64,000 nucleotides of DNA from Bacteroides cellulosilyticus (GTDB lineage Bacteria > Bacteroidota > Bacteroidia > Bacteroidales > Bacteroidaceae): contig NZ_CP081903.1 in NCBI RefSeq assembly GCF_020091405.1, forward strand, positions 4,092,501 to 4,156,500, in the 5' to 3' direction. The first letter of the stretch is position 1; each line of letters opens with the position of its first letter. This document shows, piece after piece, positions 44,354 to 52,996 of the stretch. A program made the position numbers and the translations under genes. The notes under the pieces are model-generated. The model saw only the letters and a list, made by a program, of their open reading frames with translations, was not told the DNA's origin and ran no database searches.

Positions 44354-44791
44354 ATGAAAGACGTATATCTACATAAATTGTCCCTTCGGGATATCAAACC
44401 TACAGCGATGAGGCTGTTGATTCTCCGCACCATGATGGAGATGAGGCGGGCTGTGTCTATGGCAGATTTGGAAGAGAAACTCGATACGGTTGATAAATCC
44501 ACTATTTTCCGGACACTGACCCTGTTCCTTTCCCACCACCTGATACATGGTGTGGACGATGGAAGCGGTTCATTGAAGTATGCCGTTTGCGAAGACTGCT
44601 GCATGTGTACGGTAGAAGACCAGCACATGCACTTCTATTGCGAACATTGCCACAAGACCTATTGCATCCGGAGTGTGCACGCCCCGTCAGTCACGCTTCC
44701 GGAGGGATTCATGCAGACGGGAATTAATTATGTAATCAAAGGGATTTGCGCCGACTGCGCAGTCCATAAGAGAATAGACACAGACGATTGA
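44354..44791 (+). CDS. Fur-family metal-dependent regulator
   Basis: 145 residues with the Fur winged helix ('KPTAMRLLILRTMMEMRRAVSMADLEEKLDTVDKSTIFRTLTLFLSHHLIHGV') and a Cys/His-rich dimer domain: 'CEDCCMCTVEDQHMHFYCEHCHKTYC' and 'GICADCAVHK'. The CxxC pairs form the structural zinc site; extra Cys may add metal affinity. Co-operonic with the P-type ATPase, so probably a zinc or similar metal sensor; Zur versus other types cannot be separated by sequence here. Ends 4 bp before the next gene. Confidence 0.93.
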   Translation: MKDVYLHKLSLRDIKPTAMRLLILRTMMEMRRAVSMADLEEKLDTVDKSTIFRTLTLFLSHHLIHGVDDGSGSLKYAVCEDCCMCTVEDQHMHFYCEHCHKTYCIRSVHAPSVTLPEGFMQTGINYVIKGICADCAVHKRIDTDD

Positions 44792-44795
44792 GCGT

Positions 44796-46532
44796 ATGAG
44801 ACATTTCTATATATGTCTCCTCTTGTTAGGCTTTCTGCCGGTATCTGCCTTGGCAAGCGGAGATAAAGGAACAAAGGATATATATACGGAACAGTATATC
44901 ACGGACATCTATATGGATGAGCCGAAACGCGCGTTGCAACTGCTGGACGAAGCTGAAACAAAGCAAGCGTTGCCCATATACAAGGTTGATGATTTGCGTA
45001 GCATGGTCTACTCATACCTGTATCAGGACAAATCGGCATTCTACTATGCCCGCCGGGCCTATGTACATGATTCTATCTCCGGGAACCACCCTGACCACTT
45101 GTTGAAGATGACCATAACCCTGGCCGACATCTCCCACATCCTGAGCGAATATAAAGAAAGCAACCGTTACGCGGTTGAAGGTCTGGAATTGGCACGCAGG
45201 CTCGACGACCGGCAGTCGGAATGTAAGTTACTCTTCTGTATGGGCGAGAACAAATGGATGCTGTCATTGAAAGAGGAAGGGTATGAGCTTTTCGATAAGG
45301 CAATCGCCCTGCTGGATGGCAGGAAAGATAAACTGAGTAAGTCGATGCTTTCCTATTTCTATGGGGTGAAGATGGGATACCTGATTAACGACAACCGGCT
45401 GGAAGACGCCTTGCAGGTAGGTTTGCAGCGTGAGAAGCTGTTGGATGGAATGAAAGGCAATCCGGAAGTGCGTGAGGCTTTCCTCGACCAGCAATACGGA
45501 TATGTCTATTCCAAATTGTCCCGCATCTGCCATTTGCTGGGAGATGTGGAGCGTGGGAAGGAGTATCATAAAAAATACCAGTCCACCCATGCCTATAACA
45601 CTCCTGCCGGCAAGCGCGATGCCACCCCGTACCTGCTCGTAACCAAGCAGTACCAGGCCGTACTCGACCATTGCCGCGACTTCAAGGAGCTGATGCGCCG
45701 GCAAGATACCTTGAATATCCAGTACGTCGGCGTTCTGCAACGGGAGATAGACGCCTATCTTGCCCTGAAAGACTATGAGAAAGTCGCCGCGCTGCGTGCT
45801 TCCATCCTGTCCATAACGGACAGCATCTACCGGCGTGATAAAACCAATGTCGCGCTGGAACTGGACAACCTTTACGAAGTGAACGAGAAGGAAGCCCGCA
45901 TTGCGGAACAGGCTTTCCAGCTTACCATACGTACCATTACGTTAGTCTTCATCCTCTGTATTTCGTTGTTATCACTGTTCTTCCTGTGGCGTATGTGGGT
46001 GCAGAACCGCAAAATCAAGCGTAAGAACCAGGTGCTGGTGGAGCGCATCAACGAGCAGATGTCCATGCAGACGGAGATGAACCGCTTGCAGGCTGATGCC
46101 GAGAGAGTGTCGGAAGACCAGCCTTTTCCGGAGACCGGGCAGACAGAACCGGAAGCATCCGACGGCAACGAAGAGGAAGCCCAGATGAACAAGATGATTT
46201 TCGGCAAGCTGGATTATATTATCAAACGGGACGAACTGTATCTGTCCGCCGACATATCGAGAGAAGAACTTGCCCGGATGGTCAAGATGAACAATACCCG
46301 TTTTGCCCGGATGATAAAAGAGAATACGGACACCAATCTGAACGGGTATCTCAATAATCTCCGCTTGAATTATGCCATGCATTTATTGAAGGAACATCCT
46401 GAATATACATTGCGTGCCATTGCCGAAGCGTCAGGCATCAACAGTATGCCTACTTTCCACCAATTGTTCAAGGCAAGGACGGGAATGACTCCTTCCGAGT
46501 TTAAGAATGCAGAGAAAGAATTGAGAAAGTAA
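44796..46532 (+). CDS. TPR-domain, single-TM regulator with AraC DNA-binding domain
   Basis: 578 residues: signal peptide ('MRHFYICLLLLGFLPVSALAS'), TPR-like helical repeats to about residue 365, one membrane helix at about 372-396 ('TIRTITLVFILCISLLSLFFLW'), a coiled-coil cytoplasmic linker with acidic low-complexity ('ETGQTEPEASDGNEEEAQ'), and a C-terminal AraC domain ('ISREELARMVKMNNTRFARMIKENTDTNLNGYLNNLRLNYAMHLL'). Same layout as the gene at 19178 but without lipobox. It starts 4 bp after fur and may be co-transcribed with it. Ligand and targets unknown. Confidence 0.9.
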   Translation: MRHFYICLLLLGFLPVSALASGDKGTKDIYTEQYITDIYMDEPKRALQLLDEAETKQALPIYKVDDLRSMVYSYLYQDKSAFYYARRAYVHDSISGNHPDHLLKMTITLADISHILSEYKESNRYAVEGLELARRLDDRQSECKLLFCMGENKWMLSLKEEGYELFDKAIALLDGRKDKLSKSMLSYFYGVKMGYLINDNRLEDALQVGLQREKLLDGMKGNPEVREAFLDQQYGYVYSKLSRICHLLGDVERGKEYHKKYQSTHAYNTPAGKRDATPYLLVTKQYQAVLDHCRDFKELMRRQDTLNIQYVGVLQREIDAYLALKDYEKVAALRASILSITDSIYRRDKTNVALELDNLYEVNEKEARIAEQAFQLTIRTITLVFILCISLLSLFFLWRMWVQNRKIKRKNQVLVERINEQMSMQTEMNRLQADAERVSEDQPFPETGQTEPEASDGNEEEAQMNKMIFGKLDYIIKRDELYLSADISREELARMVKMNNTRFARMIKENTDTNLNGYLNNLRLNYAMHLLKEHPEYTLRAIAEASGINSMPTFHQLFKARTGMTPSEFKNAEKELRK

Positions 46533-46672
46533 TATCTTGTATATCAGTGTGGTATTACTTTTTTTAATACATTTGGGGACAATTCTTTATATGTATGACA
46601 AACTGTATATCGGTTGTTTTTGCGATATTTTATTCCTTTGTAAAATAATAACGGCAAAAATCTGTATATACA

Positions 46673-48283
46673 ATGTTTATATTGTGTCTAACCATTCAAA
46701 TTGCTTTTGTTGTTTCAATTGTAGCGGCAGTCTATTATTTCCGATTGTATAAACTTCATGGCATATCAGTAAAAGAGTGGGAAGAAATGAAGGAAGACAA
46801 TTTCCTGATGCGGGAGTTGCTGAATAATCTTCCTATTCCGACTACGGTGAAGGACATTAAGGATAACTGTAACTATCTCTTTTGGAACAAGAAATCTGAA
46901 GATTTATATAGTGTCTCTCAGGACGACCTGATCGGGAAGAACGCAAGTGTTCTGCCTCCCGAAATTTGTTCTGCCTTTCAACAGACAGACCGGGAAACGA
47001 TACGTTCCGGCCAATCGAACACCTTTCAGCATCTGATATTGGCTGATGGGTGCGAGCATGTATTGAATATGTATAAGCAGTTGTTGTACTACAAGGGCGA
47101 GCCCCGCTGGCTGATTAGTGCGGCGGTGGACGTCACGGAAGCGGCAGAGAAGCGGTGTCAGTTGGAACAACTGGATCTTCAGCATCGCTTGCTGTTGAAA
47201 GCTACCGGTATGAAGCTGTGGACATGGGATTTGCGGCGTAAAGAGATTACCTGGAAAAGAGGCGGTGAAGGTGGAACGGACAGAATAGTAGATGCCGACG
47301 AGCATCTGCAGTTTATCCTGCCGGAATACAGGGAGAACATCCACCGGGCATTGGACAGACTGAAACGAAAGGAAACGGACTTCTTTGACGAGGAATTCCT
47401 GTTTCGGGATGAAGACGGCACTCTTTCGTGGAGGGAAATCTACGGAGCCATATATCAGTATGATGAAGATGGCGAACCGGTTGTCCTGGTGGGGGGAACT
47501 CTGATGATTGACAAGAGAAAAACACTGGAGCAGGACTTGCGGGAAGCAAAAGAGAAAGCGGAAGAAGCCAACAGGCTGAAGTCTGCCTTTATTGCCAATA
47601 TGAGCCACGAGATACGTACTCCGTTGAATTCTATCGTCGGTTTCTCAAGCGTACTGACTATGACGGACGACATGGAAGAGAAAAAGGAATATAACCGGTT
47701 AATACAGCATAACAACGCACTCTTATTGAAGGTGGTGGATGATGTTCTGGAACTTTCGAAGTTGGAGGCGGGTGACTTTGAACTGTATCCTGCATGGTTC
47801 TGTCTGTCGGACCTCATTGTGGAAAGTGCCGCCGAGTGCAGGATGAAGGCTGGCGGAAAGCTGGATGTCCGGGTGGATAAACCGGAACAGGATTATATGG
47901 TGGAACTTGACGTGCAGTATGTCAAACGGATATTGAGCAACTTCCTGTCGAACGCTCTGAAAAACACCCAAAGCGGCCATATTGATATAGCGTACAGCAT
48001 GGCAGACGGGGGTGTCAAGATTAGTGTGAAAGATACAGGCTGCGGTATTCCGCAGGATAAACTTCCGGTGGTTTTCGACCGTTTCGAGAAAGTGGACTCT
48101 TTTGTGCAAGGGGTCGGGTTAGGGTTGCCCATTTGCAAGTCTATAGCAGAGAGTATGGGCGGAACCATTGGGGTGGCTTCGGAAGTGGGTGTCGGTACTA
48201 CGTTTTGGGTTACATTGCCTTGTGCTACGGCACCCACTCCTCAATTACACAATGAAATGTTAATCAACAACCTCTATTCCTAA
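46673..48283 (+). CDS. PAS-domain sensor histidine kinase
   Basis: 536 residues: N-terminal membrane helix (about 3-22), PAS 1 (about 40-155), PAS 2 (about 165-285), HisKA with H312 in '[19 protein letters not shown]', and an HATPase domain with N box '[10 protein letters not shown]', G1 'DTGCGIP', F box '[10 protein letters not shown]' and G2 '[12 protein letters not shown]'. All kinase motifs are intact. There is no receiver domain or adjacent response regulator, so its partner is elsewhere. The last 24 bp overlap the convergent pentapeptide gene. Confidence 0.95.
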   Translation: MFILCLTIQIAFVVSIVAAVYYFRLYKLHGISVKEWEEMKEDNFLMRELLNNLPIPTTVKDIKDNCNYLFWNKKSEDLYSVSQDDLIGKNASVLPPEICSAFQQTDRETIRSGQSNTFQHLILADGCEHVLNMYKQLLYYKGEPRWLISAAVDVTEAAEKRCQLEQLDLQHRLLLKATGMKLWTWDLRRKEITWKRGGEGGTDRIVDADEHLQFILPEYRENIHRALDRLKRKETDFFDEEFLFRDEDGTLSWREIYGAIYQYDEDGEPVVLVGGTLMIDKRKTLEQDLREAKEKAEEANRLKSAFIANMSHEIRTPLNSIVGFSSVLTMTDDMEEKKEYNRLIQHNNALLLKVVDDVLELSKLEAGDFELYPAWFCLSDLIVESAAECRMKAGGKLDVRVDKPEQDYMVELDVQYVKRILSNFLSNALKNTQSGHIDIAYSMADGGVKISVKDTGCGIPQDKLPVVFDRFEKVDSFVQGVGLGLPICKSIAESMGGTIGVASEVGVGTTFWVTLPCATAPTPQLHNEMLINNLYS

Positions 48284-48817
48284 TCCCGTCAGCAGTCCTT
48301 CCAGTCCGTAGCGGGAGAACCGGGCTTTCTTCAGGCGGTTGGCGGCAGGGTTCAGGGCGTAGTTGCGGGCGGTGCTGAAATCGGCTTTTTCCAGGTTGGT
48401 GTGGTGGAAGGAGGCGTAGCAGAGGTCGCACTCGGTGAACTTGGCTTCGGGGAGTTGCGTCTCCATGAAGTCGGCATTTTGCAGGTCGCAGCGGGTGAAG
48501 CGGGTGCCTTTCAGCTTCATTTCGGTGAAAAGGGCATAGGAGAGGAGGCAGTTGCGGAACTCCACGGACAGGCCGAAGCGATTGCTGAGGGTGAAGTTGA
48601 TACCTGTCATCTTACAGTCGGTGAAGAGGACATCCAGCCAGGAGGTGTTACTGGCTTTCACCAGTGACAGGTTGCATTCTTTGAAGGTGCATCTCTCAAA
48701 GATAACTCTGCCGATGCTCTGGCCGGAGAAGTTGCATTTGTCGAAGGTACATTCGTAGTAGTTGGGTTCCAGTTCGTCGATGGTGAAATCGACTTTTTCG
48801 ATGATTTCGTTTTCCAT
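48260..48817 (-). CDS. Pentapeptide-repeat protein
   Basis: 185 residues with A(D/N)LxX-type pentapeptide repeats over most of the length ('[34 protein letters not shown]', '[57 protein letters not shown]'), giving a right-handed quadrilateral beta-helix. No signal peptide. Some family members (Qnr, MfpA) mimic DNA and protect gyrase, most have unknown roles. The gene is alone and its 3' end overlaps the histidine kinase end. Confidence 0.92.
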   Translation of the reverse strand: MENEIIEKVDFTIDELEPNYYECTFDKCNFSGQSIGRVIFERCTFKECNLSLVKASNTSWLDVLFTDCKMTGINFTLSNRFGLSVEFRNCLLSYALFTEMKLKGTRFTRCDLQNADFMETQLPEAKFTECDLCYASFHHTNLEKADFSTARNYALNPAANRLKKARFSRYGLEGLLTGLGIEVVD

Positions 48818-48861
48818 ATGGTGGGGTTGGGGGATTGTCTTGTTTGATTTCTGTAAAGGGA

Positions 48862-49278
48862 TTATTTCTTGCCATTGCCCGCTATTTCATCTAAGTCTAT
48901 CCATTCCAGATGTGGGTCGATGAGGGTTCGTTGGATTACCTGGCCATTTTGCTGACGGCTATATTCGGGGATAAAGCATACCTTTACATCAGTGATTTGC
49001 TGCGAACTTACTTCTTCGGGCGTGTCTACGCCCTGGCTCGATGACTGACAGGAGAGGTAGAATGTTCCTACGCCTTTCAGCCGTACCGACCGGCCTGCAC
49101 TCATCAGGTTTGCCAAAACTTCACCCAGATTCACGAGCACCGCATACGTGTCTCCCGGACTTACCGTTGACATAAGCGACAGTCGTTTTGCCACATCATC
49201 CGTTGTAGCAGGATGACCTTTGGTCACTGCTCTCGGATACCATTTTCCATTCAATTTTTGTTTCTTGTAAAAAGGCAT
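48862..49278 (-). CDS. HU-like (HU-HIG type) DNA-binding protein
   Basis: 138 residues. The N-terminal 95 residues fit the Bacteroidetes HU-related family ('MPFYKKQKLNGKWYPRAV', 'TDDVAKRLSLMSTVSPGDTYAVLVNLGEVLANLMSAGRSVRLKGVGTFYLSCQSSSQGV'). A C-terminal tail of about 40 residues ('VSSQQITDVKVCFIPEYSRQQ') goes beyond the HU arm. Probably a nucleoid protein. Upstream is a palindromic repeat array and a -7 element at 49474-49481, giving a leader of about 190 nt that includes the array. Confidence 0.88.
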   Translation of the reverse strand: MPFYKKQKLNGKWYPRAVTKGHPATTDDVAKRLSLMSTVSPGDTYAVLVNLGEVLANLMSAGRSVRLKGVGTFYLSCQSSSQGVDTPEEVSSQQITDVKVCFIPEYSRQQNGQVIQRTLIDPHLEWIDLDEIAGNGKK

Positions 49279-49316
49279 ATTAAGTTCTCCTTCCTTTATG
49301 ATTCAACTAGCCTGAG

Positions 49317-49334
49317 GCCCTGACTAAACAGGGC
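49317..49334. other. Small hairpin in the HU leader
   Basis: GCCCTG and CAGGGC pair perfectly around a 6-nt loop, between the repeat array and the HU start codon. On the minus-strand leader RNA it could affect translation. Confidence 0.4.
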
Positions 49335-49341
49335 ATATCTA

Positions 49342-49349
49342 TATCTTTG
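49342..49349 (+). promoter_or_regulatory. Plus-directed -7 element at the left end of the palindrome array
   Basis: TATCTTTG, pointing into the repeat array. Together with the mirrored element at 49474-49481 it would give convergent transcription across the array. Confidence 0.45.
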
Positions 49350-49469
49350 GCATACAATCATTGCCAATGATTCCTATAATCATTGCCAATGATTCCTATA
49401 ATCAATGCCAATGATTGCCACAATCAATGCCAATGATTCCTACAATCATTGCCAATGATTGTATGCCGA
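49349..49469. repeat. Array of five 22-bp units each carrying a 17-bp palindrome
   Basis: Units begin at 49356, 49378, 49400, 49422 and 49444. Core AATCATTGCCAATGATT is an 8-1-8 palindrome; units 3 and 4 carry AATCAATG in the left half. Spacers are CCTAT, CCTAT, GCCAC and CCTAC. The array is bordered by GCATAC and GTATGC, so the outer edges are also inverted. The 22-bp period equals about two helical turns. Likely an operator or protein-nucleation array, possibly for the HU-like protein. Confidence 0.9.
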
Positions 49470-49473
49470 GTCG

Positions 49474-49481
49474 CAAAGATA
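49474..49481 (-). promoter_or_regulatory. -7 element of the HU-like gene
   Basis: CAAAGATA on the plus strand is TATCTTTG on the minus strand, at the right edge of the array; start near 49467 would transcribe the array into the HU leader. Confidence 0.55.
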
Positions 49482-49615
49482 GCATAACTAATCCGTAACC
49501 TGTGCATGGCAAAGGCATAATCTCAAATGAACATGAAAAAAATATCATATTCGTCCTTCTCCTGTTTTTTTGATGGTTTATTGTATAAATCTATCTCTTA
49601 TTCAAGCTATTTGTT

Positions 49616-49623
49616 TATCTTTG
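49616..49623 (+). promoter_or_regulatory. -7 element of the Rpn-type gene
   Basis: TATCTTTG, 32 bp before the ATG at 49656. Confidence 0.6.
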
Positions 49624-49655
49624 CAGGGGTAGATTAAGAAACAGAAAACAACGAC

Positions 49656-50582
49656 ATGGGAAGATTTATCAATCCGTTTACCGATTACGGCTTTAAGAAA
49701 ATATTCGGTCAGGAGATATCAAAGGACTTACTGATAGATTTCTTAAATGACTTATTGAAGGGCGAGCGGGTGATTACTGACCTGACCTTTCTGAACAACG
49801 AACAACTGCCGGAGTGGGAGGATGCCCGTGCGCTGATTTATGATATTCATTGCACCACAGACACGGGAGAGAAGATCATTGTTGAGATGCAGAATAAGTC
49901 TCAGGCCTATTTCAGGGAACGCGCCTTGTTTTACCTGTCGCATGCTGTTACCCGTCAGGGGCAGAGAGGTGACTGGATGTTCGACATCAAGGCTGTATAT
50001 GGTGTGTTCTTCATGAACTTTTTGCTCAAGGATAATGTTAAGTTACGCACCGACATCATTCTTGCCGACCGTGAAACAGGCCAGTTATTCAGCGACAAGA
50101 TGCGCCCCATTTTTATCGCTCTGCCGGTGTTTGATAAAGAAGAAGAGAAATGTGAAAATGATTTTGAACGTTGGATTTATGTGCTGAAGAATATGGAGAC
50201 ACTAAAACGAATGCCTTTTAAGGCCCGCAAGGCAGTCTTCGAGAAGCTTGAAGAAATTGCCGATGTATCTTCTCTAAACGAAGAGGAGAATGAACTTTAT
50301 TGGCGAAGCGTAAACGCGTATCGCACGCATTTGTCAGTATTGGAAGCGTCAAGACTGGAAGGACGTGAAGAAGGACGAGAAGAGGGACGTGAAGAAGGAC
50401 GAGAAGAAGGACGTGAAGAGGGACGTGCTGAAGGGCGTGAGGAAGGGCGTGCAGAGGGACGTGAGGAAGGTAGTATCGAAAAATGTTTTTCTATAGCTCG
50501 TAATTTAAAGCAACTTGGCACTTCTGTCGATTTAATATCAAAGGCTACCGGTTTGACTCCCGAAGAGATTGCGGGCTTATGA
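49656..50582 (+). CDS. Rpn/PD-(D/E)XK nuclease-family transposase-like protein with GREE repeat tail
   Basis: 308 residues. The N-terminal 'RFINPFTDYGFKKIFGQE' and 'LIDFLNDLLKGERVITDLTFLNNEQ' and the nuclease core ('ALIYDIHCTTDTGEKIIVEMQNKSQAYFRERALFYLSH', with D and ExQ metal-site residues) match the PDDEXK_2/Rpn family of recombination-promoting nucleases. Residues 236-271 are nine tandem GREE/GRAE tetrapeptides from a 12-bp DNA repeat. The C-terminus ('IARNLKQLGTSVDLISKATGLTPEEIAGL') is a small helical HTH-like cap. Role in the cell is unknown; not part of an IS here. Confidence 0.9.
   Translation: MGRFINPFTDYGFKKIFGQEISKDLLIDFLNDLLKGERVITDLTFLNNEQLPEWEDARALIYDIHCTTDTGEKIIVEMQNKSQAYFRERALFYLSHAVTRQGQRGDWMFDIKAVYGVFFMNFLLKDNVKLRTDIILADRETGQLFSDKMRPIFIALPVFDKEEEKCENDFERWIYVLKNMETLKRMPFKARKAVFEKLEEIADVSSLNEEENELYWRSVNAYRTHLSVLEASRLEGREEGREEGREEGREEGREEGRAEGREEGRAEGREEGSIEKCFSIARNLKQLGTSVDLISKATGLTPEEIAGL
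50361..50468 (+). repeat. Nine tandem 12-bp repeats inside the Rpn-type gene
   Basis: GGACGTGAAGAA-type units, nine copies, each encoding GREE or GRAE. Being a multiple of three, copy changes keep the frame and would only lengthen or shorten a charged helix. Confidence 0.9.
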
Positions 50583-50616
50583 TCTTTGTGAAACCGATAG
50601 CAGTAGTCTTGTATAT

Positions 50617-52254
50617 TTAATTTCTTGCCTTGAACACCGGCTCTATTTTCTGTATCTCTGACTCAAAGCCGAACCAATATCCCCGGTTTTCTTCCTCACC
50701 GACCGGCAGGAAACAAAGCCGGAGGTTCTCCCTGTATTCTCCATACAGCACTTCCCAATGTCCGGGAGGAACTTGCCGCTTGGTCTTTACCCGTTCTGCC
50801 GGGAGCTTCTTCAGCGACATGCCCGCTTCTATCCAGGCGATGCTTGCTTCCGACTGATATTCAGGATAATGCCGCTTGCAGAACTCATACAGGATGAGGC
50901 CCCGTTTTTCCAGACTCATCGGCTGGTCTATCAATCCTATCCGTATCAGATGTTCCAGAAAATCGTGCAGGAACGTTTCGTTATCCAAAATCAGTCTTCG
51001 GGTTATACCTTGCCAGGCAGGAGCATTATAAAATCCATCCAGCAGGCGCGAAAGTTGTCGCGCGGTTTGCAGTTCGTCCACATTGATTTCGCGGGTTTGC
51101 AGCACCTCGTAGGGTGGGAACGGGGAATATTGTATGCCCAGTTCTTCCGCCCTGCGGCGCATTTCCGTGCCGGGAAGCAGTTTCAGGGACTCCAGTTGTA
51201 TTTCTCCGGCGCCATATTCCGCCAATACGCGGATGTCCTCGAATATCTCCGAAAGGTGATAGAGCGGGAGTCCGGCAATCAGGTCGGCATGCGTTTCCAT
51301 GTTGGGGAGGGTACACAGGAATTTCAGTCCTTCCAGCGCATCCGACAGTCGGCCCATCCGTCGGCTTTGCACAAGCACCGGCTCGCGCAGGCTTTGTATG
51401 CCGGCTTCCAGATGCAGCAACCCTTCGGGCAGACGCTTTAACTCCTCTTTCAGCTCTTCGGAAAGTAGGGCAGGGTGCATTTCCAGGTGGAAACGTATAT
51501 CGGGGGCGAATTCAAGGAACAGTTCCAACAGCTCCTTTGCCCGGCGGGTATTATAATTGAAAGTACGGTCGAGCACACGCACGTTCTTTATTCCGTGTCG
51601 GTGGATGATTTGCAGCCGTTCGCGGATTGCCTCGATGGACAGGGTGCGCACGGGCTTTTCTCCACCACTGACGCAGAAGGCGCAGGTGTTGAAGCAACCC
51701 CGTGTGGTTTCCAGTTGAACGAAAGGTTTGCTCCAGTTGAAGAAACGGCTTTTCTCGGGTGGAACGAGGTGATGGAAGTCCAGCACGCGGGCGATGCCGT
51801 TGTTGATGTAATTTCCGTGGGAGTCGAGGTAGCAGAGTCCAGGGATATTCTTCCATTCCGCCGGATTGTTGCGGTGGGTTATCCATTGCGGAAATACCTC
51901 TTCGCCTTCTCCCCTGAACACGCAACTGACAAACGGGTTGCTGCGCAGGAAGAATTCGTTGTCTCCCAGGAATTCCGGTCCGCCCAATACGATGCAGCAT
52001 TGGGGCAGCAGGGCTTTTACTCTTGAAATGATGTGCAACAGTTGCTCGTGGTTGAACAACCAGACGGTGGCGGCAAGCAGGTCGGGACGGCGGCGGTAGA
52101 CTTCGCCCGCTACCATGCCCACATTCTCGTTGATGGTGGCGGATACGATGTCCCATTCGATGGCGTCGTCGTCGGCTATCTGTGCATGCAGTGCGGGGAG
52201 TGCCAGTGAGGAGTGGGCGTATGAACTGTTCAGGTCGAGCCAGAGGATTTTCAT
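50617..52254 (-). CDS. B12-binding / radical SAM enzyme (DUF4080 type)
   Basis: 545 residues from the ATG at 52254 ('MKILWLDLNSSYAHSSLALP'); the upstream ATG at 52278 coincides with the -7 element and is rejected. An N-terminal cobalamin-binding Rossmann domain (about 1-150; 'CCIVLGGPEFLG') precedes the radical SAM barrel with CxxxCxxC in 'TRGCFNTCAFCVSGG', then 'IKNVRVLDRTFNYNTRRAKELLELF' and a C-terminal DUF4080-like region. It would use adenosyl radical chemistry on an unknown substrate. Single gene, divergent from the PIN toxin pair. Confidence 0.92.
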   Translation of the reverse strand: MKILWLDLNSSYAHSSLALPALHAQIADDDAIEWDIVSATINENVGMVAGEVYRRRPDLLAATVWLFNHEQLLHIISRVKALLPQCCIVLGGPEFLGDNEFFLRSNPFVSCVFRGEGEEVFPQWITHRNNPAEWKNIPGLCYLDSHGNYINNGIARVLDFHHLVPPEKSRFFNWSKPFVQLETTRGCFNTCAFCVSGGEKPVRTLSIEAIRERLQIIHRHGIKNVRVLDRTFNYNTRRAKELLELFLEFAPDIRFHLEMHPALLSEELKEELKRLPEGLLHLEAGIQSLREPVLVQSRRMGRLSDALEGLKFLCTLPNMETHADLIAGLPLYHLSEIFEDIRVLAEYGAGEIQLESLKLLPGTEMRRRAEELGIQYSPFPPYEVLQTREINVDELQTARQLSRLLDGFYNAPAWQGITRRLILDNETFLHDFLEHLIRIGLIDQPMSLEKRGLILYEFCKRHYPEYQSEASIAWIEAGMSLKKLPAERVKTKRQVPPGHWEVLYGEYRENLRLCFLPVGEEENRGYWFGFESEIQKIEPVFKARN

Positions 52255-52274
52255 GCTGGTTTGTTTAATTTCGT

Positions 52275-52282
52275 GCAAAATT
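52275..52282 (-). promoter_or_regulatory. -7 element of the radical SAM gene
   Basis: CAAAATTA on the plus strand is TAATTTTG on the minus strand. Transcription would start near 52268, fixing the start codon at 52254. Confidence 0.6.
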
Positions 52283-52305
52283 ACGCAAAATCCGAGGATT
52301 TATAT

Positions 52306-52313
52306 GTAAGTTT
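52306..52313 (+). promoter_or_regulatory. -7 element of the PIN toxin-antitoxin pair
   Basis: TAAGTTTG, 29 bp before the ATG at 52343 and back-to-back with the radical SAM promoter. Confidence 0.55.
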
Positions 52314-52342
52314 GCATAGAGTTTTAGTAATATCAAGAAAGT

Positions 52343-52486
52343 ATGGAAGAAGAAAAAAAGCAACCGGAAGAAAAGGCCAAAGCTAAAGTGCAGAAGCTGA
52401 AGAAGAAAAAGGTGAGCAAAACTTGGGAAGCCGCACAAAGGCTCAAAGGAAGCCTTATTGTAAACGACCCTAAATTTTTGCTGTAA
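52343..52486 (+). CDS. 47-residue charged protein, probable antitoxin
   Basis: A short frame 'MEEEKKQPEEKAKAKVQKLKK' and so on to 'GSLIVNDPKFLL'. It is Lys/Glu-rich, likely one helix with a short C-terminal tail, and ends 2 bp before the PIN gene. Position and size fit the antitoxin of a PIN-domain pair whose C-terminus inserts in the toxin; there is no DNA-binding fold visible. No close family recognised. Confidence 0.7.
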   Translation: MEEEKKQPEEKAKAKVQKLKKKKVSKTWEAAQRLKGSLIVNDPKFLL

Positions 52487-52488
52487 TA

Positions 52489-52911
52489 ATGAGGTATCTT
52501 ATTGATACAAATATCTTTGTGTATTTAGCTACCGATACGGATTATTTAAGTGAAGATGTGGCGTCCATCATACAAGATTTAGATACTGTATTATATATTA
52601 GTGCAGAATCTGTTCGTGAACTTATAGTGGCTTATCGTAATAAGGGCTTATGCTCTAAACGTTGGAAGTCAATAGAAGCAATGGTTGTTGCCATAGAAGC
52701 GGAATATTATGTTAAGATATTGCCTTTGAAGAAAGAACATATGCTGACTTATGCGCGACTGGAGATCAATGAAATGCAAGGACACAAAGATCCTTCCGAC
52801 CATGTCATTATTGCTCATGCCATAACCGAGCATCTGCCACTCATATCGAGTGATACTCGCTTTGATTTTTATCGTAAACAAGGGCTTGACCTGATATTCA
52901 ATAAAAAGTAG
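52489..52911 (+). CDS. PIN-domain ribonuclease, VapC-like toxin
   Basis: 140 residues of the PIN fold: D6 in 'YLIDTNIFVYLA', E40 and E44 in 'ISAESVRELIV', D104 in 'KDPSDHVIIAHA' and D122 in 'LISSDTRFDFY' form the acidic metal site. Such enzymes cut specific RNAs when released from the antitoxin. It overlaps nothing and follows the 47-residue frame by 2 bp. Own terminator. Targets unknown. Confidence 0.93.
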   Translation: MRYLIDTNIFVYLATDTDYLSEDVASIIQDLDTVLYISAESVRELIVAYRNKGLCSKRWKSIEAMVVAIEAEYYVKILPLKKEHMLTYARLEINEMQGHKDPSDHVIIAHAITEHLPLISSDTRFDFYRKQGLDLIFNKK

Positions 52912-52931
52912 AGATATCTTTTATATCTAAG

Positions 52932-52970
52932 CACACCCCGTTACATGATGTAAGAATGTAGCGGGGTGTG
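52932..52970 (+). terminator. Terminator after the PIN gene
   Basis: A 15-bp stem (52932-52946 with 52956-52970) with one G-T pair and a 9-nt loop, followed by TTGTTAT. Confidence 0.75.
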
Positions 52971-52996
52971 TTGTTATAGAGATTATTTGCTCATGC

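Noticed and set aside
49349..49469. The 22-bp array considered as a CRISPR
   Set aside because: Units are palindromic with 5-bp spacers and there is no cas gene; spacing and spacer length do not fit CRISPR.
50297..50521. Minus-strand frame rich in SRPS repeats
   Set aside because: It is the antisense reading of the GREE-coding 12-bp repeats of the Rpn-type gene.
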